A DNA stretch of 13,664 nucleotides from Spirochaetaceae bacterium (GCA_028527945.1 JAQQAK010000182.1:1-13664); one strand, 5' to 3'; shown: positions 1-7,029, counted from the stretch's first letter. Numbers and translations are program-made. The notes: a model not told the origin generated them from the sequence alone.

Positions 1-1767
1 AAAATGCTGCTGTACTCAGAAATAGGTGACCAATTCCACATGACTCGACAATATGACGAAGCACTGGATTCTTATCAGGAATCTCTTAAAATAACTAAAC
101 AGATAGCTCTAATTTATCCAGACAGCACCAAAGCAAATTGGAACCTTGCGTTAGGTTATGACAAAACAGGAAATACCTTTTGGAACCTACAATTTTTTGA
201 GGAAGCTCTGGATTATTATAAAAGCGCGTTAAAAATAAGAAAACAGCTCCTTTCTGTAATGCCTGACAACATAGATAACAAACGTAATCTATCAATCAGT
301 TATAGCAATGCAGGAGATGCCTTTAGGATATTACAGCATTTTGAGGCGTCTCTTGATTATTATCAAAACTCTCTTGAGATAGACAAACAAGTTCTTGCCG
401 CAATGCCAGATGATATTGAAGCCCAAAACGAGCTATCAAGCAGTTATGACAGAGTTGGTGATATATTTGAAAACTTACATCGATACAAAGAAGCTCTGGA
501 TTGTTATAAGATTTCTGTAAAAATCAGAAAACAACTCCTTGATGCTATCCCCTACAGCATTGACGCAAAACGCGATCTTTCATTCTGTTATGGCAATGTC
601 GGTGATGTCTTCAGAAAATTGCAATATTTTGAAGAGGCTCTTGATTATTATCAGAACTCTCTTGAGATAGATAAACAAGTTCTTGCCGCAATGCCCAATA
701 ATATAGAAGCACTGTACACCCTTTCAGGCAGTTACGATAGAAAGGGCGATGTACTAAAAAGCCTGCAGTATTTTGAAAAAGCTCTGGATTCTTATCAAGG
801 AGCATTGAAAATAAAAAAACAAATTCTTGCCGTTATGCCGGATAACATTGAAGCTAAACGCAATCTTTCAATTAGTTATAGCCATATTGGTGATATTTTT
901 AGGAAATTACAAAATTTTAAAAATGCTCTTAATTATTATCAAAAATCCTTAGAGATAGATAAAGAACTCCTTCCCGCTACGCCTGACAGTCTTGATGCAA
1001 AACGTGACTTATTTATCAGTTACAGCAAAATTGGTAATGCATTTTTGAGTCTGAAGAACTTCAATGAAGCTCTAAAAGCTTATCAGGAATCTTTGGAAAT
1101 AGTAAAACAGATAGCCGTTACTATTCCCCGGAATTTGGATACTAAATGCGACCTATCACTTGGTTATGGAAAAGTGGGTGACGCTTTTTGGAACCTACAA
1201 CGTTTTGATGAAGCACTGGATTTTCATCAGAAATCTCTGGAGATTAGAAAACAAATTGCTGCTGCCACACCAGGTAACAGCAGTACCAAAAGGGATGTCT
1301 CAGTAAGTTATAACAGAATAGGCGATGTCTTAAGGGGGATGAAGCGGTTTGATGAAGCACTAATTTCTTATCGTAAATCTTTAGAAATAGACAGCCTGCT
1401 TGTCGAGGTCATGCCTCATAGTATCGAATCTAAAGGAGATCTTGCGTATAGTCATGATGATGTCGGCGACAGCCTAAGAGGGTTGGAACGCTTTGATGAG
1501 GCATTAGAGTTCTATCAAAAATCTCTAAAACTAAGAAAAGAGCTTCTTGCGGCAATCCCCCACAGTTCTGAAGCCAAACAAGATATCTCAATCAGTTACA
1601 ATAAAATCGATACATTACTCACAGAAAACAAGTCAAGCATTTCAAAAAAAACTCTGCTAAACGCATTGGCACAGGCAGAAGAGCTATGTGATAAAAATGA
1701 TAAGAAAGGTTGTGACTTGAAAAGAGATATAGAAAAAATATTACAGGATAAATTTCAGGAAGAATAA
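1..1767 (+). CDS. TPR-repeat protein, 5'-partial (C-terminal region)
   Basis: The frame is open from the left edge to a TAA at 1765-1767. The ATG at 4 has no visible ribosome binding site and falls inside a repeat, so it is probably an internal Met and the real start lies upstream. The visible protein of about 587 residues is eleven back-to-back 48-residue units of the form Y-x-x-(I/V)-G-(D/N)...F-x-(E/K)-A-L-x-x-Y-x-x-(S/A)-L-x-(I/L)-x-K-x-(L/I)...P...L-S-x-S. This is the long TPR variant in which each helix pair carries an extra linker helix. A charged, non-repeat tail of about 50 residues follows. No signal peptide, membrane segment or catalytic domain is seen. Known proteins with this repeat often carry an N-terminal effector or NTPase domain, which would be outside the window. 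A scaffold or protein-binding role is inferred. It converges on the minus-strand operon with a 50-bp gap. Confidence 0.85.
   Translation, partial: KMLLYSEIGDQFHMTRQYDEALDSYQESLKITKQIALIYPDSTKANWNLALGYDKTGNTFWNLQFFEEALDYYKSALKIRKQLLSVMPDNIDNKRNLSISYSNAGDAFRILQHFEASLDYYQNSLEIDKQVLAAMPDDIEAQNELSSSYDRVGDIFENLHRYKEALDCYKISVKIRKQLLDAIPYSIDAKRDLSFCYGNVGDVFRKLQYFEEALDYYQNSLEIDKQVLAAMPNNIEALYTLSGSYDRKGDVLKSLQYFEKALDSYQGALKIKKQILAVMPDNIEAKRNLSISYSHIGDIFRKLQNFKNALNYYQKSLEIDKELLPATPDSLDAKRDLFISYSKIGNAFLSLKNFNEALKAYQESLEIVKQIAVTIPRNLDTKCDLSLGYGKVGDAFWNLQRFDEALDFHQKSLEIRKQIAAATPGNSSTKRDVSVSYNRIGDVLRGMKRFDEALISYRKSLEIDSLLVEVMPHSIESKGDLAYSHDDVGDSLRGLERFDEALEFYQKSLKLRKELLAAIPHSSEAKQDISISYNKIDTLLTENKSSISKKTLLNALAQAEELCDKNDKKGCDLKRDIEKILQDKFQEE
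352..695 (+). repeat. Near-identical 56-bp copies within the TPR array, 288 bp apart
   Basis: Positions 352-407 and 640-695 match at 54 of 56 bases; the two differences are synonymous (CAA/CAG and GAC/GAT). The offset of 288 bp is exactly two 144-bp TPR units, so units 3 and 5 look like products of a fairly recent two-unit duplication or gene conversion. Other units have diverged much further at DNA level. Confidence 0.8.
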
Positions 1768-1770
1768 TCT

Positions 1771-1803
1771 CCCGCCACATGCTTGCTTTAAACTTGCAGC
1801 GGG
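1771..1803. terminator. Possible weak bidirectional terminator between convergent genes
   Basis: CCCGC at 1771-1775 can pair with GCGGG at 1799-1803 across a 23-nt loop, in the 50-bp gap between the converging TPR gene and the MotA-like gene. There is no clean T-tract on either side, so this is weak evidence. It is placed where termination would be expected. Confidence 0.25.
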
Positions 1804-1817
1804 GCTTACATGGTCTT

Positions 1818-2276
1818 TCAGACTCCGCTTTCAAACTCTGCAAGCCGCTTTTCAAGCCCTGTTCTGAAGGGGATTGCAACAGCCATTGAAAAGAATAGTG
1901 AGTACAGGACTGTTAAAAGCGCGAGAGCCAGTCCTGCTCCAAATTTTTCAGGATTATCCAGCATTGCCAGCATTGCAATCACTCCCGTGAAGACACCAAG
2001 CATTCCAGAAAAAATAAGATATTTCTGCATTGACTTGAAAAAGATGATTCCCGTTTTAAGTCTGGTTGAATCAATTTGTTCTTTTCTGAAACCTTCAACA
2101 AAGCTGCTTCCTATTTCATTCAGACTGTAGTTCGCTATCAGCATAAAAAATGTAGGAATAATAACCATAAACAGACTGCCGATGTCGAGAAAGCAGGACA
2201 CACAGCCGCTGCATATCATCGCAAAAAGCATTGTAGCAATTAATACGATAAGACTTAGAATATAACTCTTCTTCAT
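1818..2276 (-). CDS. Minimal MotA/TolQ/ExbB-like membrane protein
   Basis: A 152-residue inner-membrane protein with about four hydrophobic segments (roughly residues 5-22, 28-50, 88-105 and 112-133). The second half has the MotA/TolQ/ExbB fold signature: a G-x-x-x-G-x-I-A-M-L segment, then a P-E-x-x-G-x-G-L-A-x-A-L-L-T-V-L-Y stretch, then a hydrophobic run ending in a Pro before a basic helix. The N-terminal F-L-D-I-G-S-L motif resembles the start of MotA. It is much shorter than true MotA (about 250-290 residues), lacking most of the cytoplasmic domain. No MotB, ExbD or TolR partner is visible. The start overlaps the upstream stop as ATGA, and AGGAGG sits 6 nt ahead. Family membership is likely; proton-channel activity and any link to sigma-factor control are inferences. 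Confidence 0.7.
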   Translation of the reverse strand: MKKSYILSLIVLIATMLFAMICSGCVSCFLDIGSLFMVIIPTFFMLIANYSLNEIGSSFVEGFRKEQIDSTRLKTGIIFFKSMQKYLIFSGMLGVFTGVIAMLAMLDNPEKFGAGLALALLTVLYSLFFSMAVAIPFRTGLEKRLAEFESGV

Positions 2277-2587
2277 TCTTTTCCTCCTGAAATAAATGAG
2301 TATGACGCGATATATTTAAACTCCGTCAATCCGTTCTGGATTCTGGAATTTATTTGATTTTTCTTTGTGCTCTCGGCAGCTCTGACAGCAAGTACAGACG
2401 GATTATGCAATCTATACACCGAGGGGAATACTGCCATGATGAGGATAGCCGCAATAACAAGCTTAGCCCATGTGTTTTTTCGAGAATAAACAGGGTTCTC
2501 ATTGACCTCAAAAGAGGGACAGGGCGGAACCTCTACCTCTTTGATTAAATTCTGGTAATAATCATTAAAAGCCTTTTCAGTCTTCAT
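2273..2587 (-). CDS. Short single-pass membrane protein in the anti-sigma position
   Basis: A 104-residue protein with a cytoplasmic N-terminus (about residues 1-38), one membrane span (about 40-58) and an external tail of about 45 residues. Its place directly after an ECF sigma gene, with the sigma stop inside its first codons (ATGAAGACTGA), is typical of a membrane anti-sigma factor. The zinc anti-sigma HxxxCxxC motif is absent; there is only one cysteine, in a P-P-C-P motif near residue 23. The start at 2587 is preferred over an in-frame Met at 2611 because GGAG lies about 6 nt upstream of it. The protein itself matches no family I can name. The anti-sigma role rests on gene order and topology. 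Confidence 0.65.
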   Translation of the reverse strand: MKTEKAFNDYYQNLIKEVEVPPCPSFEVNENPVYSRKNTWAKLVIAAILIMAVFPSVYRLHNPSVLAVRAAESTKKNQINSRIQNGLTEFKYIASYSFISGGKE

Positions 2588-3086
2588 AGTGTTCTCCGTA
2601 AAATTGCTCAAAATCCTTTTTGATATTGTGAATATGGTATTTAGCCGTACCTTCCGGTATGCCTGTTATCTTGCCTATCTCGCTGTATTTCAGATCTTCA
2701 TGGAACCTGAGAAACGCTATCTGGCGCTGAAGCTCCGGCAATTCCTTTATATAATCCGCTACTGCCCTTTGAAGCTCTTTTTTTATAGCGATCTGCTCTG
2801 GTGTTGTCTCAGAAGAAAACGGCAGTATCTTTGCCTGACTGATGGCTGCTTCTTCAGTTTTTCTGATTGTACTCTGCTTTCTTATAGAATCTATAGTGTG
2901 GTTACGTGCAATGGTGTAGAGCCATGTGTTAAAAGAGTATTGGTTATTGTAACGATTCAGGTTTTTAAATACCTTCATCATTATTTCCTGAACAAGATCG
3001 TCTGGATCGCTAATCTGGAAGGATGTGCGCAGAAAAACTGTCAGTTTGGGATAGTATTCATTCCAGATTTTATTAAATTGATCCAT
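2577..3086 (-). CDS. ECF-type RNA polymerase sigma factor
   Basis: A 169-residue cytoplasmic protein with sigma region 2 at about residues 8-75. This includes the D-P-D-D-L-V-Q-E-I segment and the N-T-W-L-Y-T-I-A-R-N motif that contacts core polymerase and the -10 element. Region 4 at about 105-160 ends in a helix-turn-helix (Y-S-E-I-G-K-I-T-G-I-P-E-G-T-A-K). Regions 1 and 3 are missing, as in group 4 sigma factors. It would direct polymerase to a small set of promoters and be held by the membrane protein encoded next to it. The start at 3086 gives a normal N-terminus; an upstream in-frame Met at 3200 adds 38 residues unlike any sigma factor. No Shine-Dalgarno precedes 3086, and a TATAAT (3100-3105) lies only 13 nt upstream, so the mRNA may be nearly leaderless. 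Confidence 0.88.
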   Translation of the reverse strand: MDQFNKIWNEYYPKLTVFLRTSFQISDPDDLVQEIMMKVFKNLNRYNNQYSFNTWLYTIARNHTIDSIRKQSTIRKTEEAAISQAKILPFSSETTPEQIAIKKELQRAVADYIKELPELQRQIAFLRFHEDLKYSEIGKITGIPEGTAKYHIHNIKKDFEQFYGEHYED

Positions 3087-3099
3087 AACTTTATATACG

Positions 3100-3105
3100 A
3101 TTATA
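3100..3105 (-). promoter_or_regulatory. Candidate -10 box for the sigma-factor operon
   Basis: The minus strand reads TATAAT here, 13 nt before the sigma start codon, with no good -35 at 16-18 bp. An overlapping ECF-like reading is also possible: an AAC core followed 19 nt later by CGTA, again next to the start codon, which would allow autoregulation. Both readings imply a very short leader. Confidence 0.35.
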
Positions 3106-3119
3106 AACCAGTTTGGTTG

Positions 3120-3148
3120 GAAAAATAATCCCCCCGCGCAAGCACGGG
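3120..3148 (-). terminator. Terminator-like hairpin on the minus strand
   Basis: On the minus strand, CCCGTG-CTTG-CGCGGG (3148-3133) forms a 6-bp stem with one G-U pair closed by a C(UUG)G tetraloop, followed after a short gap by a T-rich run (3129-3121). The same pairing on the plus strand would carry a C-A mismatch, so the minus-strand RNA is the better fit. It would insulate the sigma operon from transcription entering from the right. Confidence 0.45.
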
Positions 3149-3230
3149 TTGGTTCTACAAGGAATGGGTTTAGACGGTCGCCGCTTTCTACCGAATCCAT
3201 GCAAAATCTTTCTTCCGGGGAGGGATGACC

Positions 3231-3605
3231 GATGAACTTGTAACCGAAATGATAAAAAAACTTTTAGAGTCGCTTTGAGGTTAGTTTAAAACAATAACAT
3301 TTAATAATAGTAGAGAGTTTGCAAAGCATGAAGAAGTATCAGCCGTTCTCAAATGTGATACTTATTTTGCAAAACCATACCATTCTTGGGAACGTGGATA
3401 GAATGAAAATGCAAATAGTCTTCTACTCCAATATTTCTCAAAATCAATGAAACTAAACAACATTGAAGTCTCGGAAGAGTTTGCTGCTGATAAATTAAAT
3501 AGTAGACCAAGGAAATGTCTTGGTTATAGAACGTTGTATGAAATCTTTGAACTGTATACTTTAATTAACATAAAATATTTACAAACCTATACACATGTTA
3601 CCTGA
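3231..3605 (+). pseudogene. IS30-family transposase remnant (C-terminal half)
   Basis: One constant reading frame gives a recognisable C-terminal catalytic part of an IS30-family DDE transposase. The segments are I-T-F-N-N-S-R-E-F (where active enzymes have D-N-G-x-E-F), then Y-F-A-K-P-Y-H-S-W-E-R-G, then N-E-N-A-N-S-L-L-x-Q-Y-F, then N-S-R-P-R-K-C-L-G-Y-R-T. The frame is broken by TGA at 3276, TAG at 3282 and TAG at 3399. The second catalytic Asp has become Asn, and the N-terminal half is absent. No terminal inverted repeats are evident. It is a dead, truncated copy. Its 3' end runs into the promoter region of the transporter operon. Confidence 0.85.
3547..3576 (+). promoter_or_regulatory. 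Candidate promoter inside the IS30 remnant's 3' end
   Basis: TTGAAC at 3547-3552, an 18-bp spacer and TAAAAT at 3571-3576 resemble a sigma-70-type promoter. It points toward the transporter operon and would place the shared inverted-repeat element (3611-3637) just downstream of the start of transcription. It is an eye match only; an alternative promoter could overlap the element itself. Confidence 0.35.
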
Positions 3606-3651
3606 ATTCAGCATTGACATTTTTGCATTTATATCAAATCATATGGTAACA
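3596..3651. repeat. 7-bp inverted repeat framing the upstream control region
   Basis: TGTTACC (3596-3602) and GGTAACA (3645-3651) are perfect inverted copies flanking the shared purine element. The 8-bp palindrome TGAATTCA (3603-3610) sits immediately inside the left arm. They may be operator half-sites or the base of a looped structure. Confidence 0.5.
3611..3637 (+). promoter_or_regulatory. Shared purine-unit element, copy 1 (before the binding protein gene)
   Basis: This 27-bp stretch matches 12252-12278 at 21 of 27 ungapped positions. It contains TTGACA (3614-3619) and TATCAA (3632-3637), an inverted repeat with one mismatch separated by 12 bp. It ends 42 bp before the start codon at 3680; the other copy ends 39 bp before deoD. 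TTGACA also resembles a -35 box, but no good -10 follows at 16-18 bp (AATCAT at 17 bp), so an operator is the preferred reading. Confidence 0.55.
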
Positions 3652-3679
3652 AATAAAACTTTGTAAGGAAAGGAAAATC

Positions 3680-5218
3680 ATGTACACTCATAAAAATCTC
3701 GCTTCGCTGTTTAAATTAGCTCTGGTAGTCACGCTAATCTCTTCAGCATCACCATTATTTGCCGCTCAAATGGCAGGATCGGAAAAAGATCCTCTTATAG
3801 TTGTTCAATCTGCTGAACCGACAGGATTGGACCCTATTGTTGACCGCTCAGTTCCGTCATATAGTCTAACAATCAATATTTTTGATTCCCTGCTCGAGAA
3901 AACACAAGATGGCAGAAACGTACCGGCTCTTGCAGAAAGCTATGATCAGGAAAGTGATACGTCTTGGCTTTTCCACCTCAGAAAAGGCGTAAAGTTTCAT
4001 AATGGTGAAGATTTCAACGCCACTGCTGTTAAATACAGTATAGAGAAGATCCTCGATCCTGCCAGTAAATCTACAAGAGCCAGGGATCTAAACTGGATCG
4101 ACAAGGTTGAGATTGTCGATAACTACACGATACGAATTACAGCCAAACGCCCTTTTCCCTTGGCAGCTCACTACTTTACAGAGCTACAGATTGTGCCTCC
4201 TGTATACCGAGAAAAAGTCGGTGCACAACAATTTAAACTTAAACCGATTGGAACAGGGGCCTACCAGCTTGTCAGCTGGGATATGGGAAACCGGATTACA
4301 CTTAAACGAAATGATAATTACTGGAAAACTCCCGCTTCCATTCAGTATGTTGAGTTTCAGTTTGTAAGTTCATCTACCAGCCGTGTTGCCACGCTTCTCG
4401 GCGGCAGAGCTGATCTGATTACCGATCCTCCTGTAACAGCACAGAAGCAGATTGAAAAAAATAGAAAGACCAATTTTGTTACAGCAACAGGAACAAGAGT
4501 TATTTTTGTGGGACTTGATACCCTCCAGGATTCTCCTCTTAAAGACGTTCGGGTTCGCCAGGCTCTCAACTATGCCATCGATAAGGATGCAATTATAAAA
4601 CGGTTGCTCGGCAACAGTGCAGCAATCACTTCAACATTGCTAACAGACAAGGATTTCGGCTTTGATCCAGCTGTAAAACCCTACCCATACAATCCAGAAA
4701 AGGCAAAAGAACTCCTTGCACAGGCTGGTTATAAAGACGGATTCTCCATTACCATAGATACAGCAAGCGGCCGTTATATTAACGACAGTGCTGTAGTTCA
4801 AGCAATTACAGGATACCTCTCAAAGGTTGGAGTTAATGTTAACATCAACACCATGGAGTTTGGAGCTTATAACTCCTCCCTCTTTGGCCACAAGACCGCT
4901 CCAATGTACTTTGTAGGATGGGGCAATCCCGTGTTTGACGCCTCTTACGTTTTTAACTTTATCACCATGAGCGGAAGTCTACTCAGAACTATTGAAAATC
5001 CTGCTATTGATAAACTTCTTAAGGATGCCAATGAGACAGTAGATCAGGCAAAGAGAAAAAATCTCTACTCCCAGGCAGATAAACTTATCAATGAGGCTGC
5101 TCCGGCAATCTTCCTGTATAAACAGCCCGTAATATATGGAATGAGTACTAGGCTAAACTGGAGCCCACGTTCAGATGAGTTCCTCTATATGTATGATGCC
5201 AGATTCATTAATGATTGA
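3680..5218 (+). CDS. ABC transporter substrate-binding protein, peptide/nickel (Dpp/Opp) family
   Basis: A 512-residue extracytoplasmic solute-binding protein (family 5). A Sec signal peptide (basic start, hydrophobic residues about 9-25, cleavage near A28/A29) has no lipobox Cys, which suggests a free periplasmic protein. The family core is clear: the E-P-T-G-L-D-P motif at 46-52, then the L-A-E-S-Y...W-x-F-H-L-R-K-G-V-K-F-H-N-G block, and later the V-R-Q-A-L-N-Y-A-I-D segment. Near residue 413, where peptide binders usually have G-W...G-D-P-D, it reads G-W-G-N-P-V-F-D-A-S-Y, so part of that acidic pair is missing. The start ATG follows AAGGAAAGG. It is the first gene of the operon; the next start lies 11 nt after its stop. 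Its gene context with purine deaminases makes a purine or nucleoside ligand plausible; the ligand is not shown by sequence. Confidence 0.9.
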   Translation: MYTHKNLASLFKLALVVTLISSASPLFAAQMAGSEKDPLIVVQSAEPTGLDPIVDRSVPSYSLTINIFDSLLEKTQDGRNVPALAESYDQESDTSWLFHLRKGVKFHNGEDFNATAVKYSIEKILDPASKSTRARDLNWIDKVEIVDNYTIRITAKRPFPLAAHYFTELQIVPPVYREKVGAQQFKLKPIGTGAYQLVSWDMGNRITLKRNDNYWKTPASIQYVEFQFVSSSTSRVATLLGGRADLITDPPVTAQKQIEKNRKTNFVTATGTRVIFVGLDTLQDSPLKDVRVRQALNYAIDKDAIIKRLLGNSAAITSTLLTDKDFGFDPAVKPYPYNPEKAKELLAQAGYKDGFSITIDTASGRYINDSAVVQAITGYLSKVGVNVNINTMEFGAYNSSLFGHKTAPMYFVGWGNPVFDASYVFNFITMSGSLLRTIENPAIDKLLKDANETVDQAKRKNLYSQADKLINEAAPAIFLYKQPVIYGMSTRLNWSPRSDEFLYMYDARFIND

Positions 5219-5229
5219 AAGTTGTTTTG

Positions 5230-7029
5230 ATGAATCACTCATTTTTTCCAAACGACAGCGAACGTTTCCACATGGGGCGTGTCGCTCTAGGTCTTGAGGC
5301 TCCTGATTTCATTCTTCATGGAGCCAAGTATTTAAATGTTTATACAAGAGAGTTCCTGGACGGAGATATCTGGATATCCGGACGATTTATCGCTCGAATA
5401 TCCACCGATATCTGTAAATTTACCACTAAAATCATTGATGTCAGTGGTAAATTTCTGGCCCCTGGATTCGTTGAGGGACATATCCATGTTGAGAGCTCCC
5501 TTGCAGATCCTGTTACCTTTTCCCAGGCTGCTCTCCGGTGCGGTGTGACTTCAGTTTTTACCGACTTCCATGAGGTCGGAGCCGTTGCAGGACGCCCTGG
5601 AATCAAAGAGATGTGTGAAGCCTTGAGAGAGACGGACGTGAAGGCCCTCTTCATCACTCCGCCCCAGCTTCCCTTTCTACCAGAATTACAACATACTCTC
5701 AGTACCCTTAATACCGTAGAGGCCCTGGATCTTCTGAATGAAGATGAAAGTGTTGGTCTGGCAGAGGTCAACGGTCAGGAGATTGTAAAAACCCTTAAGA
5801 ATGGGGATGCAAATGATCTGGCTCTGTTTGACAAAGCTGTTCGGCAGAGAAAAACCCCGGAAGGGCATCTCTTTCTGACAAGGGGAGAAGAGCTTGATGC
5901 CTGTCTGGCCGTCGGAATCAGTTCCGATCATGAACCCCGAAAGCAGGAAGAGGTAATCGAAAAGATCCGCAAGGGGGTCTTTGTCATGCTGAGAAACGGA
6001 ACAATAGCTCGGGAAGTGGAAACTCTGGTGGGAGTTATAGCAAGAGAAAATCTACCCACCGACCGGGTAGGACTGGTTACCGATGACATGATGATTTCTC
6101 ACATGACCTCTGATGACTACATGTTACACAAAGTAAGATTAGCAGTAAAATCAGGCATACCTGTTCCCGAGGCACTCAGAATGGTCTCCTACAACATTGC
6201 CGAGCATTACCGCCTGGGAGAATTGATAGGAACCCTCCGGTCTGGAAGCTATGCTGACATTCTTGTCTTTGATTCCCCGGAAACTCTTCAGCTGGAGAGA
6301 GTCATTGCTTCGGGTCATCCTATTCCGTTAAAATCAGAACCTTCCAAAACAAAGAGAACCTATTCCCCTGAGCTTTTGCATACAATTCTTAGACCTCCCC
6401 TAACAAAAGAGGAGCTTCAATTTATCCCTAAAGATTATCAGGATGAAGAAGTGACTATCAGATCCATTGAGATGAATCAAATAAATCGGTTTACAGAACT
6501 GGTTGAGGTTCCCGTTAAAGTTAAAAATGGGGATGCCGATCTTTCAAGCTCTGATGAAAACCTTTTCTATCTAATCTGTGCAAATCGTCAACGAAAAGAT
6601 CTTCTGGGAAAAGCCTTTCTCAAAGACTATGGCCTTAAAAATGGCGCCATTGCAGTAAGTCAGGCACATGATCACCACGGGATTGTGGCCCTGGGAAGAA
6701 GCAAAGAAGATCTTCTGGTTGCCGCAAACCGAGTTATTGAACTTCAGGGCGGTATAGTTCTGGTTCAGAACGGACAGATAACAGAGGAACTGCCCCTTCC
6801 TGTGGCTGGTCTTATGTCCGATCTTCCCATGGAAGAGACAATATCCCGTATTCATGACATCGAAGATAAACTGAGAAATGGCGGTGTAAAGTGGTATCAA
6901 CCGCTTTTTTTCCTCTTCTGGCTGGGAATGGAAGTAGCTCCATTTTTCCGGATTACAGACAGGGGTCTCTTCGATACGGAAGAAGAAAAGGTCATATCTT
7001 GTATTGTAGGAGGAAAACAGGTTGATTAA
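5230..7029 (+). CDS. ade: Adenine deaminase (divergent branch)
   Basis: A cytoplasmic metal-dependent amidohydrolase of 599 residues that converts adenine to hypoxanthine and ammonia. The metal-site landmarks of the family are present (numbering from 5230): H-I-H-V-E-S-S at 84-90, H-E at 114-115, H213 in an E-G-H motif, S-D-H-E at 232-235 and T-D-D at 284-286. The C-terminal adenine deaminase domain is also present, with A-H-D-H-H-G-I-V near 479 and L-P-L-P-V-A-G-L-M-S near 521. Differences from typical Ade are a T-D-D-M-M-I-S-H motif in place of T-D-D-R-H-P-E-D, and E-G-H-L-F-L-T-R-G in place of D-G-H-A-P-G. ATG 5230 is preferred; a TTG at 5215, overlapping the upstream stop, would add five residues. 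No strong Shine-Dalgarno supports either. The position inside a transporter operon suggests that the imported substrate feeds it. Another purine-like substrate is possible. Confidence 0.85.
   Translation: MNHSFFPNDSERFHMGRVALGLEAPDFILHGAKYLNVYTREFLDGDIWISGRFIARISTDICKFTTKIIDVSGKFLAPGFVEGHIHVESSLADPVTFSQAALRCGVTSVFTDFHEVGAVAGRPGIKEMCEALRETDVKALFITPPQLPFLPELQHTLSTLNTVEALDLLNEDESVGLAEVNGQEIVKTLKNGDANDLALFDKAVRQRKTPEGHLFLTRGEELDACLAVGISSDHEPRKQEEVIEKIRKGVFVMLRNGTIAREVETLVGVIARENLPTDRVGLVTDDMMISHMTSDDYMLHKVRLAVKSGIPVPEALRMVSYNIAEHYRLGELIGTLRSGSYADILVFDSPETLQLERVIASGHPIPLKSEPSKTKRTYSPELLHTILRPPLTKEELQFIPKDYQDEEVTIRSIEMNQINRFTELVEVPVKVKNGDADLSSSDENLFYLICANRQRKDLLGKAFLKDYGLKNGAIAVSQAHDHHGIVALGRSKEDLLVAANRVIELQGGIVLVQNGQITEELPLPVAGLMSDLPMEETISRIHDIEDKLRNGGVKWYQPLFFLFWLGMEVAPFFRITDRGLFDTEEEKVISCIVGGKQVD
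7008..7024 (+). promoter_or_regulatory. Strong ribosome binding site deciding a TTG start
   Basis: AGGAGG at 7008-7013 lies inside the end of the adenine deaminase gene, 8 nt before TTG at 7022. This spacing supports TTG as the true start of the first permease; the two genes overlap by 8 bp and are probably translationally coupled. Confidence 0.7.

Noticed and set aside
1810..2130. Plus-strand frame opposite the MotA-like gene (and similar antisense frames elsewhere)
   Set aside because: It is the mirror of a gene with clear family features, overlapping starts and ribosome binding sites; no independent signals.
3086..3200. 38-residue N-terminal extension of the sigma factor from the Met at 3200
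   Set aside because: The extra residues do not resemble sigma factors, and they span a GC-rich patch and a terminator-like hairpin; the start at 3086 gives a standard region 2.
3614..3619. TTGACA as a plain -35 box
   Set aside because: No convincing -10 follows at 16-18 bp, and the hexamer is one arm of the inverted repeat shared with deoD; a promoter role is not excluded but is secondary.
3606..3679. Purine riboswitch upstream of the binding protein gene or deoD
   Set aside because: The conserved loops and junction of the purine aptamer are not present in either leader.
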